A DNA stretch of 62,694 nucleotides from 13-2-20CM-66-19 sp036273735 (GTDB taxonomy: Bacteria > Pseudomonadota > Gammaproteobacteria > Steroidobacterales > Steroidobacteraceae): NCBI GenBank assembly GCA_036273735.1, contig DASUHA010000033.1, forward strand, positions 1-62,694, in the 5' to 3' direction. The translations under genes and the position numbers were made by a program. Every line of letters begins with the position of its first letter. Position 1 is the first letter of the stretch. Below, one piece after another: positions 18,010 through 26,390 of the stretch. The notes beneath the pieces are model-generated. The model did not search any database. It was not told the origin of the DNA and saw only the letters and a list, made by a program, of their open reading frames with translations.

Positions 18010-19617
18010 ATGCGCATCCCGCTCTGGCCGCAATCCCTGTTCGGCCGGCTGATCGCAGCCCTGGTCATCGCCGTCGTGCTGGCACAGGCGGCGAGCCTCT
18101 ATCTCTTCGCGCACGACCGCGAGCGGTTCGTCCTCGACAGCAGCGTGCGGGAGTGGTCGCACCGCATCACCGAGATCACGCTCCTCCTCGAGCAACTGCC
18201 CACCGAGCAGCGCGCCGAGACCGTTGCTCGGCTGAAGGAGCGGGGAGGGAGACTCGCTCTGCGGCACGGGCCGGGGATGCGCGCACCTCGGTTCGCCACA
18301 TGGTCCGACGGCCCGCTCCTGCTGCCGCCGCCGCTGCATTCGAGTCCGGCCCCCGGCACTGGCCCGCGGGGCGGCGAGTCCAACGGCCACCTGCCGGCCG
18401 CCATGCAGGAACACCTCTATTCGGGCCACTCCATCCTGCCGCCGCACTCGCACCGACTGATGCGCATGCGCGTGCTGCACCAGCCGATGCACGAGACCTT
18501 CTGGCCGCGCATCTTCATTCAGCTCCCGTTCGCCTCGAATGCGCAGGAAGTTCTGGCCAAGGAGCTGCGCGGCCAGCTCGGCAAAGACTACGGGGTCAGG
18601 GTCCAGCGCGCCGCCGCACCGGCGGCGAGCGTCATTCCGATCCCGTCGCCGTTCTTCGGCCTGCCGGCGCAGCGCCCCACCGAGTCGTACGACGTTGACG
18701 TCCGTTTGCCCGACAGCTCGGTGCTCGTGTACCGGGTGACCCGCGTCTCCCCCGGGGCGCCGCTGTCGCCGACCCTCATGGTCAACCTGGTCCTGCTGGT
18801 GGCGGTGCTCGTCGTTGCGCTTTACGTGACGGCCCGCAGCATCACCCGTCCGCTGTCGAGGCTCGCGCTTGCCGCCGACAATCTGGGCCGCAGCGTCCGC
18901 CAGCCCAAGTTGGAGGAGCAGGGCGCGAGGGAGCTGCGCCGGGCGGCGCGCGCCTTCAACACCATGCAGGATCGGTTGCATCGCTATCTCGACAGCCGCA
19001 CCCGCGTGCTTGCCGCCATGTCGCACGACCTCAAGACGCCGCTCACACGCCTGCGGCTGCAGGTCGAGACCCAGATCGAGGACCCGGCGCTGCAGGCACG
19101 CTTCGGCAAGGAGCTCGATGAGATGGAGGGCATGGTACGTGGCGCGCTCGCGCTCTTTCGGGGCCTCAACGATGAGGAGGCGCTGGAGCCGGTCGACATC
19201 GATCTGCTGCTCGAGACGGTGCGAGGCGAGTTCACCGAGATGGGCAAGGACGTGACGGTGGAGGGTCGGGCGCTCGCACCGTTGCCCGGCAAGCCCCAGG
19301 CGCTGAAGCGTTGCATCACGAACCTGGTCGGCAACGCCGTCAACTTTGGTGGCCGTGCGCGCATCCTCGTGCAGGACGGGGCACGCCTCACGATCAGTGT
19401 GTGCGATGAAGGTCCGGGCATCCCTCCCGAAGAGCTCGAGAAGGTGTTCGAGCCCTTCTATCGCCTGGAGTCCTCGCGCAACCGGGATACCGGCGGGACT
19501 GGCCTGGGATTGAGCATCGCGCGCGATGTCGCGCAGGCGCACGGCGGCTCCCTGGTGCTCGAAAATCGTCCTGAAGGGGGGCTGCAGGCGCGGCTCAGCC
19601 TGCCGCGCAGCCGTTGA
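18010..19617 (+). CDS. EnvZ-like sensor histidine kinase with His/Met-rich periplasmic domain
   Basis: 535 aa. Two transmembrane helices (about residues 15-35 and 255-275) flank a periplasmic domain of about 220 residues. HAMP follows (ARSITRPLSRLALAADNLG), then the H-box LAAMSHDLKTPLTRLRLQVE, and an ATPase domain with N-box NLVGNAVNFG, CDEGPGIPPEE and TGLGLSIARD. The periplasmic part is unusually rich in His and Met around residues 128-166 (HLYSGHSILPPHSHRLMRM, HQPMHE), which suggests metal sensing; that ligand is inference. Confidence 0.92.
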   Translation: MRIPLWPQSLFGRLIAALVIAVVLAQAASLYLFAHDRERFVLDSSVREWSHRITEITLLLEQLPTEQRAETVARLKERGGRLALRHGPGMRAPRFATWSDGPLLLPPPLHSSPAPGTGPRGGESNGHLPAAMQEHLYSGHSILPPHSHRLMRMRVLHQPMHETFWPRIFIQLPFASNAQEVLAKELRGQLGKDYGVRVQRAAAPAASVIPIPSPFFGLPAQRPTESYDVDVRLPDSSVLVYRVTRVSPGAPLSPTLMVNLVLLVAVLVVALYVTARSITRPLSRLALAADNLGRSVRQPKLEEQGARELRRAARAFNTMQDRLHRYLDSRTRVLAAMSHDLKTPLTRLRLQVETQIEDPALQARFGKELDEMEGMVRGALALFRGLNDEEALEPVDIDLLLETVRGEFTEMGKDVTVEGRALAPLPGKPQALKRCITNLVGNAVNFGGRARILVQDGARLTISVCDEGPGIPPEELEKVFEPFYRLESSRNRDTGGTGLGLSIARDVAQAHGGSLVLENRPEGGLQARLSLPRSR

Positions 19618-19635
19618 GCCCGCCTGCAGGCGGGC
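19618..19635. terminator. Perfect 18-bp palindrome after the histidine kinase gene
   Basis: GCCCGCCTGCAGGCGGGC begins directly after the kinase stop. As RNA it could form a GC-rich stem with a tight loop. There is no T-run after it, so it is at best a weak terminator or an mRNA 3'-end stabiliser between the kinase and the Spy-like gene. Confidence 0.4.
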
Positions 19636-19636
19636 G

Positions 19637-19693
19637 TTAAAGATCCCTTACAAGTGTGAGCCGGCCCTTGGGTATGGCTTAAACATTCCTTAC
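19637..19693 (+). promoter_or_regulatory. Direct repeats upstream of the Spy-like gene, candidate response-regulator sites
   Basis: TTAAAGATCCCTTAC (19637-19651) is repeated as TTAAACATTCCTTAC (19679-19693), 13 of 15 bases identical and 42 bp (four helical turns) apart. A looser match, TTCATTACAAC, lies at 17230-17240 just before the response regulator gene. OmpR-type regulators bind direct repeats, so autoregulation and control of the Spy-like gene are plausible. Confidence 0.45.
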
Positions 19694-19750
19694 TCCGGGG
19701 AGCGGCGCTGAGGGTTAGAGTGACTGTCAGAGCCCAACTTGGAGCATCAC

Positions 19751-20236
19751 ATGATCACTCGCAGCGTTGTCATGATGGCGATGTTGGCTGTTGCCGGCAC
19801 GGCGCTCGCCCAGGCGCCTGCTTCGCCATCGCCGCAGTGGCAGGGACACCATCAGTGGAAAGGCGCCGCCGACTGGCACCAGAAGATGGAGCAGCACCGC
19901 ATGGAGCGGCTGACTGTTCTGCTCGACCTGACACCTGCCCAGCAGCAGCAGGTCCGGACGATCTTCTCCGACGAGCACGCCAGGATGAAGACCGCCATGG
20001 GGCAGGTGCAGGAGGCGATGAAGCAGGTGCGGGCCGCCCATGAGGCCGCTCACAAGGAGACGCTGCAGCGGCTGGGCTCGGTGCTCAGCCCCGCGCAGAT
20101 GAAGAAACTCGATGCGCTCATGCCGCCCCGGGGCATGATGGGCAGGCATCGGATGATGATGCACGGCATGGGCCACGACGGAAAAATGGGACTTCCGCCA
20201 GGATCGGAGGAGGGCTCAGGATCGAGCCCGCCGTGA
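19751..20236 (+). CDS. Spy/CpxP-like LTxxQ-motif periplasmic protein, Met/His-rich tail
   Basis: 161 aa. A signal peptide ends at GTALAQA. The all-helical body carries the two hallmark motifs LTPAQQQQ and LSPAQMKK. The tail MMGRHRMMMHGMGHDGKMG is packed with Met and His, as in periplasmic copper- or nickel-binding proteins. Spy and CpxP act as periplasmic chaperones induced by envelope or metal stress. It lies downstream of the two-component pair with repeated upstream sites, and is convergent with lpxH, ending 4 nt from it. The metal role is inferred from composition. Confidence 0.85.
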   Translation: MITRSVVMMAMLAVAGTALAQAPASPSPQWQGHHQWKGAADWHQKMEQHRMERLTVLLDLTPAQQQQVRTIFSDEHARMKTAMGQVQEAMKQVRAAHEAAHKETLQRLGSVLSPAQMKKLDALMPPRGMMGRHRMMMHGMGHDGKMGLPPGSEEGSGSSPP

Positions 20237-20240
20237 CGAC

Positions 20241-20972
20241 TCAGCGAGGCAGCGTCCGCAACTCATAGCGTCCGGCCTCGCACTCCAGATAGCTTCCCTG
20301 CTCATACCAGGCTCCCAGCACGATGCGTTGGACGGGTTGGCCCTCCACCAGCGCATCGTGTATGGCGGGCCTGTGGGTGTGGCCGTGAATGATGCGGCGG
20401 ACGCCTGCGGCCTTGAAAGCCGACGTCACGGCCGTTGGATTGACGTCCATGATCTTCGGGATGGTGCGCGAAGTATGCGCACGGCTGCCGGCGCGTAAAC
20501 CATCGGCAAGCAGCTGTCGGTCAGAGAGCGGCAATCTGAGGAACCGACCCTGCCAAACGGGCGCTCTCACGATGCTGCGCAGCTCCTGGTACGGGTGATC
20601 GTCGATGCATAGCGCATCGCCGTGCGTCAGCAATACCCGCTCGCCCGCAATTTCGGCGATCACAGGGTCCGGCAACAACTGACAGCCGGTCTGGCGGCAG
20701 AAGTCCTGCCCGATCAGAAAATCACGGTTACCGTGCAGCAGGAAGCAGGCGATTCCGCTCGTCGTCAGTGCGCGCAACGCGGCGAGCACCGGGGCCCTGT
20801 CGCTGCCGACATCATCATCACCGATCCAGCTCTCGAAGAGATCGCCGAGGATGTAGAGCGCGTGCGTTCGCACACTGGAGCCGGCTACGTGCCTCTGCAG
20901 AAACTCGAGGAACTGCCGCTGCGCCTCCGGCGCCGCGGGATCCAGGTGTACGTCGGATACGAACTTGACCAC
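20241..20972 (-). CDS. lpxH: UDP-2,3-diacylglucosamine diphosphatase LpxH
   Basis: 243 aa, family-typical length. A calcineurin-like metallophosphoesterase of lipid A synthesis that cleaves UDP-2,3-diacylglucosamine to lipid X and UMP. All motifs are present: SDVHL, GDLFE, GNRDFL, THGDALC and HGHTHRP. The start is a GTG at 20972, four bases after the stop of the upstream tnpB gene. Any earlier start would lie inside tnpB, and the Shine-Dalgarno is poor, so translation may depend on coupling with tnpB. In E. coli lpxH directly follows ppiB; here tnpB separates them. Confidence 0.94.
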   Translation of the reverse strand: MVKFVSDVHLDPAAPEAQRQFLEFLQRHVAGSSVRTHALYILGDLFESWIGDDDVGSDRAPVLAALRALTTSGIACFLLHGNRDFLIGQDFCRQTGCQLLPDPVIAEIAGERVLLTHGDALCIDDHPYQELRSIVRAPVWQGRFLRLPLSDRQLLADGLRAGSRAHTSRTIPKIMDVNPTAVTSAFKAAGVRRIIHGHTHRPAIHDALVEGQPVQRIVLGAWYEQGSYLECEAGRYELRTLPR

Positions 20973-20976
20973 GCTG

Positions 20977-22230
20977 CTACCGTTCGCTCGCCTGTTCCCG
21001 ACAGGCTCGCCCACGATGCCCGTTTCGCGCTTCCTCTGCGAGCACCTGCTCGATGAACTCATAGTCATAGTCATCGAAGCATGCATCTCTCGCATCCACG
21101 CGCAGGTCCCGGTCGCCACAACCGGCAATCTCTCTCATCCCCTGATCAAGGATGCTGCGTGCTGCGTTCACGTCGCGATCATGGCGCGTCCCGCATTTGG
21201 GACAACACCACTGCCGCTGATCCAGCCGCAGCTCATCGAGCACGTGCCTGCAGTTGGAGCAGGTCTTGCTCGAGGGGAACCACTGGGAGACTTCCAGGAT
21301 CACCCGACCCGCCGCATCCCCCTTGTAAAGGAGCTGACGGCGGATCTCGCTGAACGCGGCATCGTGGATCGCGCGGGCATTCCTCCCGCGCGCCAGCGCC
21401 TTCACGTTCAGGTGCTCTATTGCAATCAAATCGAATTCGCGCACCAGGCGGGTAGTGAGCTGATGAACGGCCGCTTGGCGCTCTTGGCATATCCGAGCAT
21501 GAATCTTCGCGACTCGCAGGCGCTGGCGCTCCCGGCGCTTGCTACCCTTCTGGCGTCTGGCCAGGCAGCGCTGCTGCTGGCGTAGGTAGCGCAAATGCGC
21601 CTTCAGGCGCTTGGGGTTTTCGACCTTCTCCCCCGTCGAGAGCGTGGCGAGGTGGGTGAGCCCCAGATCTACTCCCACCGAACGATTCACGATGGGGAGC
21701 GACAGCGAGGAGGACTCGATCTCGCTCGAGAAGCTCACGAAGTACCGTCCGGCCGCATCCTTGGAAAGGGTCACCATGTCCGGTATTTCAATCCTGGGCA
21801 GCTCTTCGGCCAGTTTGAGCTTTCCCACCTTCGGCAGGCTCAAGGTGCCGCGCGACCAGGCCGGGCCGACACCCTGGAACCTCAGCGTGCCGCCCGCACG
21901 CTTGCGCTTGAACTTCGGGTAGCGCGTCCGCTGGGCGAAGAAGTTTGCAAACGCCCGATCCTGGTCTCGCAGGCATTGAGTCAGGCAGGTGGCCGGAACG
22001 TCCGCCAACCACGTGTGATCCGGCGTCTGCTTCCATTGTGTCAGCCAGCGTGAGATGTCGTTACCCGTTAGAGAGAGTCGGCATTCGCGGTAGGCCTCAG
22101 AGCGGATGCCGAGGGAAGTGTTCCAAAGCCAGCGGACCGCGCCACACCAGCGGTCAATCATCCTTCGCTGCGCGCTGTGGGGTATGCGCGAAGACGGTAA
22201 CTTCGTGTCACCTTTGTCACGGCTCATCAT
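20977..22230 (-). CDS. tnpB: TnpB, RNA-guided nuclease of IS200/IS605-type elements (lone, no tnpA)
   Basis: 417 aa. The RuvC-like catalytic residues are all intact: D188 (VGVDLGLTHL), E272 (IAIEHLNVKAL) and D353 (HDRDVNAARS). The zinc finger is complete: C324/C327 and C343/C346. TnpB proteins cut DNA guided by an omega RNA transcribed from the element's right end. No tnpA is nearby. The tail after NAARS is about 60 residues, longer than usual, and runs to within four bases of lpxH. It is therefore likely that the ORF end includes the element's right end and flanking DNA. It lies in the same orientation as ppi and lpxH. Confidence 0.9.
   Translation of the reverse strand: MMSRDKGDTKLPSSRIPHSAQRRMIDRWCGAVRWLWNTSLGIRSEAYRECRLSLTGNDISRWLTQWKQTPDHTWLADVPATCLTQCLRDQDRAFANFFAQRTRYPKFKRKRAGGTLRFQGVGPAWSRGTLSLPKVGKLKLAEELPRIEIPDMVTLSKDAAGRYFVSFSSEIESSSLSLPIVNRSVGVDLGLTHLATLSTGEKVENPKRLKAHLRYLRQQQRCLARRQKGSKRRERQRLRVAKIHARICQERQAAVHQLTTRLVREFDLIAIEHLNVKALARGRNARAIHDAAFSEIRRQLLYKGDAAGRVILEVSQWFPSSKTCSNCRHVLDELRLDQRQWCCPKCGTRHDRDVNAARSILDQGMREIAGCGDRDLRVDARDACFDDYDYEFIEQVLAEEARNGHRGRACREQASER
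20990..21006 (-). mobile_element. Hairpin at the end of tnpB, candidate element right end
   Basis: On the minus strand GCCTGT and ACAGGC pair perfectly (6 bp) around a 5-nt loop, within the last codons of tnpB and about 18 nt before the lpxH start. IS200/IS605 elements carry short subterminal hairpins at both ends, and the omega RNA ends at the right end. The matching left-end hairpin was not identified. Confidence 0.35.
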
Positions 22231-22416
22231 ACTAACACATCATGGGTCGCAGCGTGGATTTGATTCCTGCCACCGGCCGCCCAGCGCGCTGCGCCTCGAA
22301 TCGAGCGGCGTGCCAATGGCTTGAACCGGCTGGGTCGGCCACATCCATGTTTGCTCCAAGGTAACGCGCCGGCATTGAGCTAGGAGCCCGCGCCGCTCCG
22401 AGGGCCGGCACGGACA

Positions 22417-23346
22417 TCATATCGGTGGTGGCTGGTCCGCCTCACTGGGCGGTGTCTGCGGCGGCGGTGGTTTCGTACCTTGAGACTTGTCACCCGTCGA
22501 GCCCGGCGGCGTCGCTCCCGGAGGCGTCGCGGGCTGCGGGTTCGTCGATGCCGGTGCGCCGGGCTGGCCAGGCTGCGCCTGCGGGCTCGAAGCCGGAGGC
22601 TGCGAGGATGGAGGCGATCCGGACTGAGGCGCGCCCGACGGCGGTGATCCTGAGGGCGGAGACGCTGACGGCGAAGTTCCCGCCGGCGGAGGACCCGATT
22701 GCTGTGCGCCGGGCTGCGGGCTTGGCGCGGGCGGGGTTTGCCCGGCGCCGATGAGCTCGACGCTCTGAATGATGACCGGCTTCAGCGGCGCATCGGACTT
22801 GAAGGGACCGAAGGTCCCTGTCGCAACGACGCCGATCCGGTCGACCACATCCATTCCCTCCACCACCTGCCCGAAGACGGCGTAGCCCCAGCGGGTGGGC
22901 AGCGGGTCCAGCTCCGGGTTATCGACCAGATTGACGTAGAACTGGGCGTTGCCCGTGTGCGGGCCGGCGGCGCGCGCCAGGCCGACGGCGCCGCGCTTGT
23001 TCTGCAGTCCGTTGCCTGACTCGTTGTCGATCGGCGGGTAGGTGGGCTTCAGTGCATACGGTTCCGTCGCCGCATGGCCGCCGCCCTGGATGACGAAGTT
23101 GGCAACGACCCGGTGGACGAGGGTGTTGGAGTAGAACCCGTCGCGCACGTAGCGCAGAAAGTCGGCCACCGTGAGGGGTGCCCGATCGGGCCGCAGCTCG
23201 ATCACGAAAGAGCCCATGTTCGTGGTGACGCGGACCTGCGGGTTCGGGGCGGGGGCTGCGTCCGCCGCTGCCGCGGGCCGCACTAGAAGAAGGGACGCGA
23301 GAGCGGCCGTCAGGACGAGGAGGCCAATGAGACCTGCTCTCGTCAT
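22417..23346 (-). CDS. Exported cyclophilin-type peptidyl-prolyl isomerase with long Pro/Ser-rich tail
   Basis: 309 aa. The signal peptide ends at RPAAAADA. The cyclophilin domain (about residues 35-195) has the family stretches FLRYVRDGFYSNTLVHRVV, FVIQGGGH, GAVGLARAAGPHTGNAQFYVNL and YAVFGQVVEGMDVVDRI. The remaining ~110 residues are low-complexity Pro/Ser/Gly/Gln. ATG 23346 has a purine-rich site (CTGGGGGA) upstream. It is divergent from gltX and is the upstream partner of lpxH, now split from it by tnpB. It resembles PpiA (periplasmic) more than PpiB. Confidence 0.9.
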   Translation of the reverse strand: MTRAGLIGLLVLTAALASLLLVRPAAAADAAPAPNPQVRVTTNMGSFVIELRPDRAPLTVADFLRYVRDGFYSNTLVHRVVANFVIQGGGHAATEPYALKPTYPPIDNESGNGLQNKRGAVGLARAAGPHTGNAQFYVNLVDNPELDPLPTRWGYAVFGQVVEGMDVVDRIGVVATGTFGPFKSDAPLKPVIIQSVELIGAGQTPPAPSPQPGAQQSGPPPAGTSPSASPPSGSPPSGAPQSGSPPSSQPPASSPQAQPGQPGAPASTNPQPATPPGATPPGSTGDKSQGTKPPPPQTPPSEADQPPPI

Positions 23347-23496
23347 GGCGAGTCCCCCAGGAAACGGTTTCATCGTCAGGGTCCGGTACCGGGCGCGCAT
23401 CTGATCTCCGTCGCGTAGGTCGTCGAAACTGGAATCTTAGCAGTGCCGAGGCCTCGGGAGCTTGCCGTGTGTCGCGACCGCGGCAAACCCCGTACC

Positions 23497-24942
23497 ATGT
23501 CAAGCATGATCGGAATGGACAGCACAGCTCCCACAGGGTTCGACCTCGGCGCGGTGACGCGCTTCGCGCCGAGCCCGACGGGGGAGTTGCACCTTGGCAA
23601 TGCGCGCACGGCGCTATTCAATTTTCTGCTGGCGCACCGCAGCGGCGGGCGCTTCCTGCTGCGTATCGAGGACACGGACGCGCAGCGCAGCCAGGAAGCG
23701 CACCTCGCCATCGTTCTGGAAGATCTGCGCTGGCTGGGATTGGACTGGGACGCCGGCCCGGATAAGGAGGATGACCGCGGCCCTTACCGCCAGTCACAGC
23801 GCGGAGCGCTCTACGCCCGCTACTTTCGGGTGCTGGAGCAGCAAGATGCCGTCTATCCCTGTTTCTGCACCCCGCTCGAGCTCGAAGCCGCGCGGCGCGC
23901 GCAGCTCGCCTCCGGACGCCCGCCGAGGTATGCCGGCACCTGCCGGGAGCTGTCGGCCGCGCAGCGCCGCAACAAAGAGGCTCAGGGGCTTCCTGCCAGC
24001 CTGCGCTTTCGGGTTCCCACCGGGCGGCACATCGAGTTCGTCGATCTGGTCCACGGCGCGCAGAGCTTCCTCTCGGACGACATCGGGGACTTCATCATCC
24101 GACGCGCGGAGGGCACGGCGTCGTTTTTCTTTTCCAATGCTGTCGATGATGCCTGCATGGGTGTCACGCAGGTACTGCGCGGCGAAGATCATCTGGCCAA
24201 CACTCCGCGACAGCTTCTGATCCTCGAAGCGCTGCAGCTGCGTGCACCGGGCTATGGCCACGTCTCACTCATTCTCGGCTCCGACGGCGCACCGCTTTCC
24301 AAGCGGCACGGCGCGACGAGCGTCCGCGAGTATCGCGACAGGGGTTATCGACCCGAGGCACTTCTCAACCACCTCTTTCGCCTCGGGCACTCGAGCGGCG
24401 AGCACGATCTGCTCGATCTTCAGGCCATGGCGCGTGCCTTCGATCCGGGACATCTCGGACGTGCGTCGGCGCACTTCGATGCGCAACAGCTGCACGTGTG
24501 GCAGAAGGAGGCTGCACATCGCCTGTCGGTGAACGACGCGCTCGTCTGGCTCGCACCGGTGCTGCCGGCCGGTCTCAGCGAACACGCCGCGAGCGCCTTC
24601 GTCGCCGCGATCCTGCCGAACGTGGTATTGCCGCAGGATGCGCAGCCGTGGGTGCGGATCGTCTTCGGCCCACCTCCCGAGCTCGAGGGCGATGCCGGGG
24701 AGATCGTGACCAAGGCGGGCGGGCGCTACTTTGCAGCCGCGGCGCAGGCCGCGGCGCAGAGCGGCAATGACTTGCCGGCCATCGTCTCCGCGGTCCGCGC
24801 CGCGACCGGCAAAAAGGGCGCGGAGCTCTACATGCCCCTGCGTGTCGCGCTCACCGGCCGCAGCCACGGGCCGGAGCTGGCGCCTCTTTTGAAAGCCATG
24901 CCTGCCGGCACGGCGCAGGGACGGCTGGCGCGCTTCGCTTAG
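23497..24942 (+). CDS. gltX: Glutamyl-tRNA synthetase
   Basis: About 481 aa. A class Ic synthetase that charges tRNA-Glu. The HIGH motif reads PSPTGELHLGNARTALFNF, the KMSKS equivalent is PLSKRHGATSV, and RIEDTD follows the first motif. FAPSPTG marks GluRS rather than GlnRS. ATG codons at 23497, 23506 and 23515 are all possible starts and none has a strong Shine-Dalgarno. cysS follows on the same strand after 23 nt. In Pseudomonas the equivalent position holds glnS. Confidence 0.94.
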   Translation: MSSMIGMDSTAPTGFDLGAVTRFAPSPTGELHLGNARTALFNFLLAHRSGGRFLLRIEDTDAQRSQEAHLAIVLEDLRWLGLDWDAGPDKEDDRGPYRQSQRGALYARYFRVLEQQDAVYPCFCTPLELEAARRAQLASGRPPRYAGTCRELSAAQRRNKEAQGLPASLRFRVPTGRHIEFVDLVHGAQSFLSDDIGDFIIRRAEGTASFFFSNAVDDACMGVTQVLRGEDHLANTPRQLLILEALQLRAPGYGHVSLILGSDGAPLSKRHGATSVREYRDRGYRPEALLNHLFRLGHSSGEHDLLDLQAMARAFDPGHLGRASAHFDAQQLHVWQKEAAHRLSVNDALVWLAPVLPAGLSEHAASAFVAAILPNVVLPQDAQPWVRIVFGPPPELEGDAGEIVTKAGGRYFAAAAQAAAQSGNDLPAIVSAVRAATGKKGAELYMPLRVALTGRSHGPELAPLLKAMPAGTAQGRLARFA

Positions 24943-24965
24943 ATTCCCTTCACGGCTCAGATGAC

Positions 24966-26390
24966 ATGATCCGCATCCACAACTCACTCACCGGAGAGAA
25001 GCAGCCGCTCGCCCCCATAACGCCCGGCGAGGTCCGCATGTATGTATGCGGCCTGACGGTGTACGACTTCATGCACATCGGACATGCACGCATGATGATC
25101 GTGTTCGATGTGGTCAACCGCTATTTGCGTTACCACGGATATCAGGTCACGTACGTCCGCAACATCACGGACATCGATGACAAGATCATCAGGCGGGCGG
25201 CCGAGAACGCCGAGCCGATCGACGCCCTGACGGGGCGTTTCATTGCCGCGATGCATCAGGACTGCGATGAGCTCGGGGTTGCTCGGCCGGATCACGAGCC
25301 GCGCGCCACGCAATACGTGCCCGCCATCATCGCGATGGTGGAGAAGCTCGTCGCGAGTGGCTACGCCTACGCGGCGCCGAACGGTGATGTGATGTACGCG
25401 GTCGCGAAGTTCGATGGCTACGGCCGACTCTCGGGCAAGCGCCTCGCGGACCTGCGCGCCGGCGCCCGCGTCGAGATCGACGAGTCCAAGCGCGACCCGC
25501 TCGACTTCGTGCTCTGGAAGCATGCCAAGCCCGGCGAGCCCGCATGGGATTCGCCGTGGGGGAAGGGTCGGCCGGGGTGGCACATCGAGTGCTCGGCCAT
25601 GTCGGTGGCGCTCCTCGGCTCGCACTTCGACATCCACGGCGGTGGCCTCGATCTCAAGTTCCCGCACCACGAGAACGAGATCGCGCAGACCTGCGCCGCG
25701 ACCGGCGACCGCTTCGCCGAGATCTGGATGCACAACGGCTTCGTCAACATCGACAACGAGAAGATGTCGAAGTCGCTCGGCAACTTCTTCACCGTGCGCG
25801 AGGTGTTGGAGAAGGCGGTGCGACACCCGCAGGTGTTGCGCTACTTCGTGCTGTCGAGCCACTACCGCGGACCCATCAACTATTCGCTCGAGCAGCTCGA
25901 GCAGGCGGATGCGGCCCTCGGCCGCATCATGACTGCGCTGCGCGACCTGCCGCAGTCGCCGGCGCCGACGTCCGAATACCTCGGCCGCTTTCAGGAGGCG
26001 ATGGACGACGATTTCAACACGCCGGAAGCCGTTGCAGTCCTACAGACTCTGACTCGCGAGATCAATACGGCGAAGAGCGCAGGGAATGAGGCGCGCGCTG
26101 CGGCTCTCGGCGCGGAGCTGCGCTCGCTGGCGGGCGTGCTCGGGCTGACGGTTACTCCAAAGGAGTGGTTTTCGCTTGGCACGAAGCTCGTCGCCCAGGG
26201 GGGCGATAGGGTCGTCGCGGACGTGACGGCGCTTGGGGATGCCGAGATCGCGCAGCGCATCGAGGCACGGATTGCCGCGCGCAAGGCTAAGAATTGGGCT
26301 GAGTCCGACCGCATCCGCGAGGAGCTCGCGGCGGCCGGCGTCATCCTCGAGGACAAGCCCGGCGGCAAGACGGAGTGGCGGCGCGCCTGA
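24966..26390 (+). CDS. cysS: Cysteinyl-tRNA synthetase
   Basis: 474 aa. It charges tRNA-Cys. Signatures: YVCGLTVYDFMHIGHARMMI (HIGH), zinc ligands in the CGLT, ECSAMS and HHENEIAQ segments, WHIECSAMS, and KMSKS (EKMSKSLGNFF). The C-terminal helical region ends in IRSELAAAGVILEDKPGG-like sequence. Its stop codon lies inside a 16-bp tandem repeat. It is convergent with folD. Confidence 0.97.
   Translation: MIRIHNSLTGEKQPLAPITPGEVRMYVCGLTVYDFMHIGHARMMIVFDVVNRYLRYHGYQVTYVRNITDIDDKIIRRAAENAEPIDALTGRFIAAMHQDCDELGVARPDHEPRATQYVPAIIAMVEKLVASGYAYAAPNGDVMYAVAKFDGYGRLSGKRLADLRAGARVEIDESKRDPLDFVLWKHAKPGEPAWDSPWGKGRPGWHIECSAMSVALLGSHFDIHGGGLDLKFPHHENEIAQTCAATGDRFAEIWMHNGFVNIDNEKMSKSLGNFFTVREVLEKAVRHPQVLRYFVLSSHYRGPINYSLEQLEQADAALGRIMTALRDLPQSPAPTSEYLGRFQEAMDDDFNTPEAVAVLQTLTREINTAKSAGNEARAAALGAELRSLAGVLGLTVTPKEWFSLGTKLVAQGGDRVVADVTALGDAEIAQRIEARIAARKAKNWAESDRIREELAAAGVILEDKPGGKTEWRRA

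Noticed and set aside
16795..19542. 915-codon open frame antisense to miaE, the response regulator and the sensor kinase
   Set aside because: A shadow of codon bias in high-GC DNA. It has no domain motifs and the sense-strand genes are unambiguous.
19618..19635. GC palindrome as a strong intrinsic terminator
   Set aside because: No T-run follows and the loop would be very small. Kept only as a low-confidence site.
22231..22416. Possible tnpA or left-end gene upstream of tnpB
   Set aside because: No frame with Y1 transposase motifs (HUH, catalytic Tyr). Only a 10-bp palindrome CAGCGCGCTG is visible.
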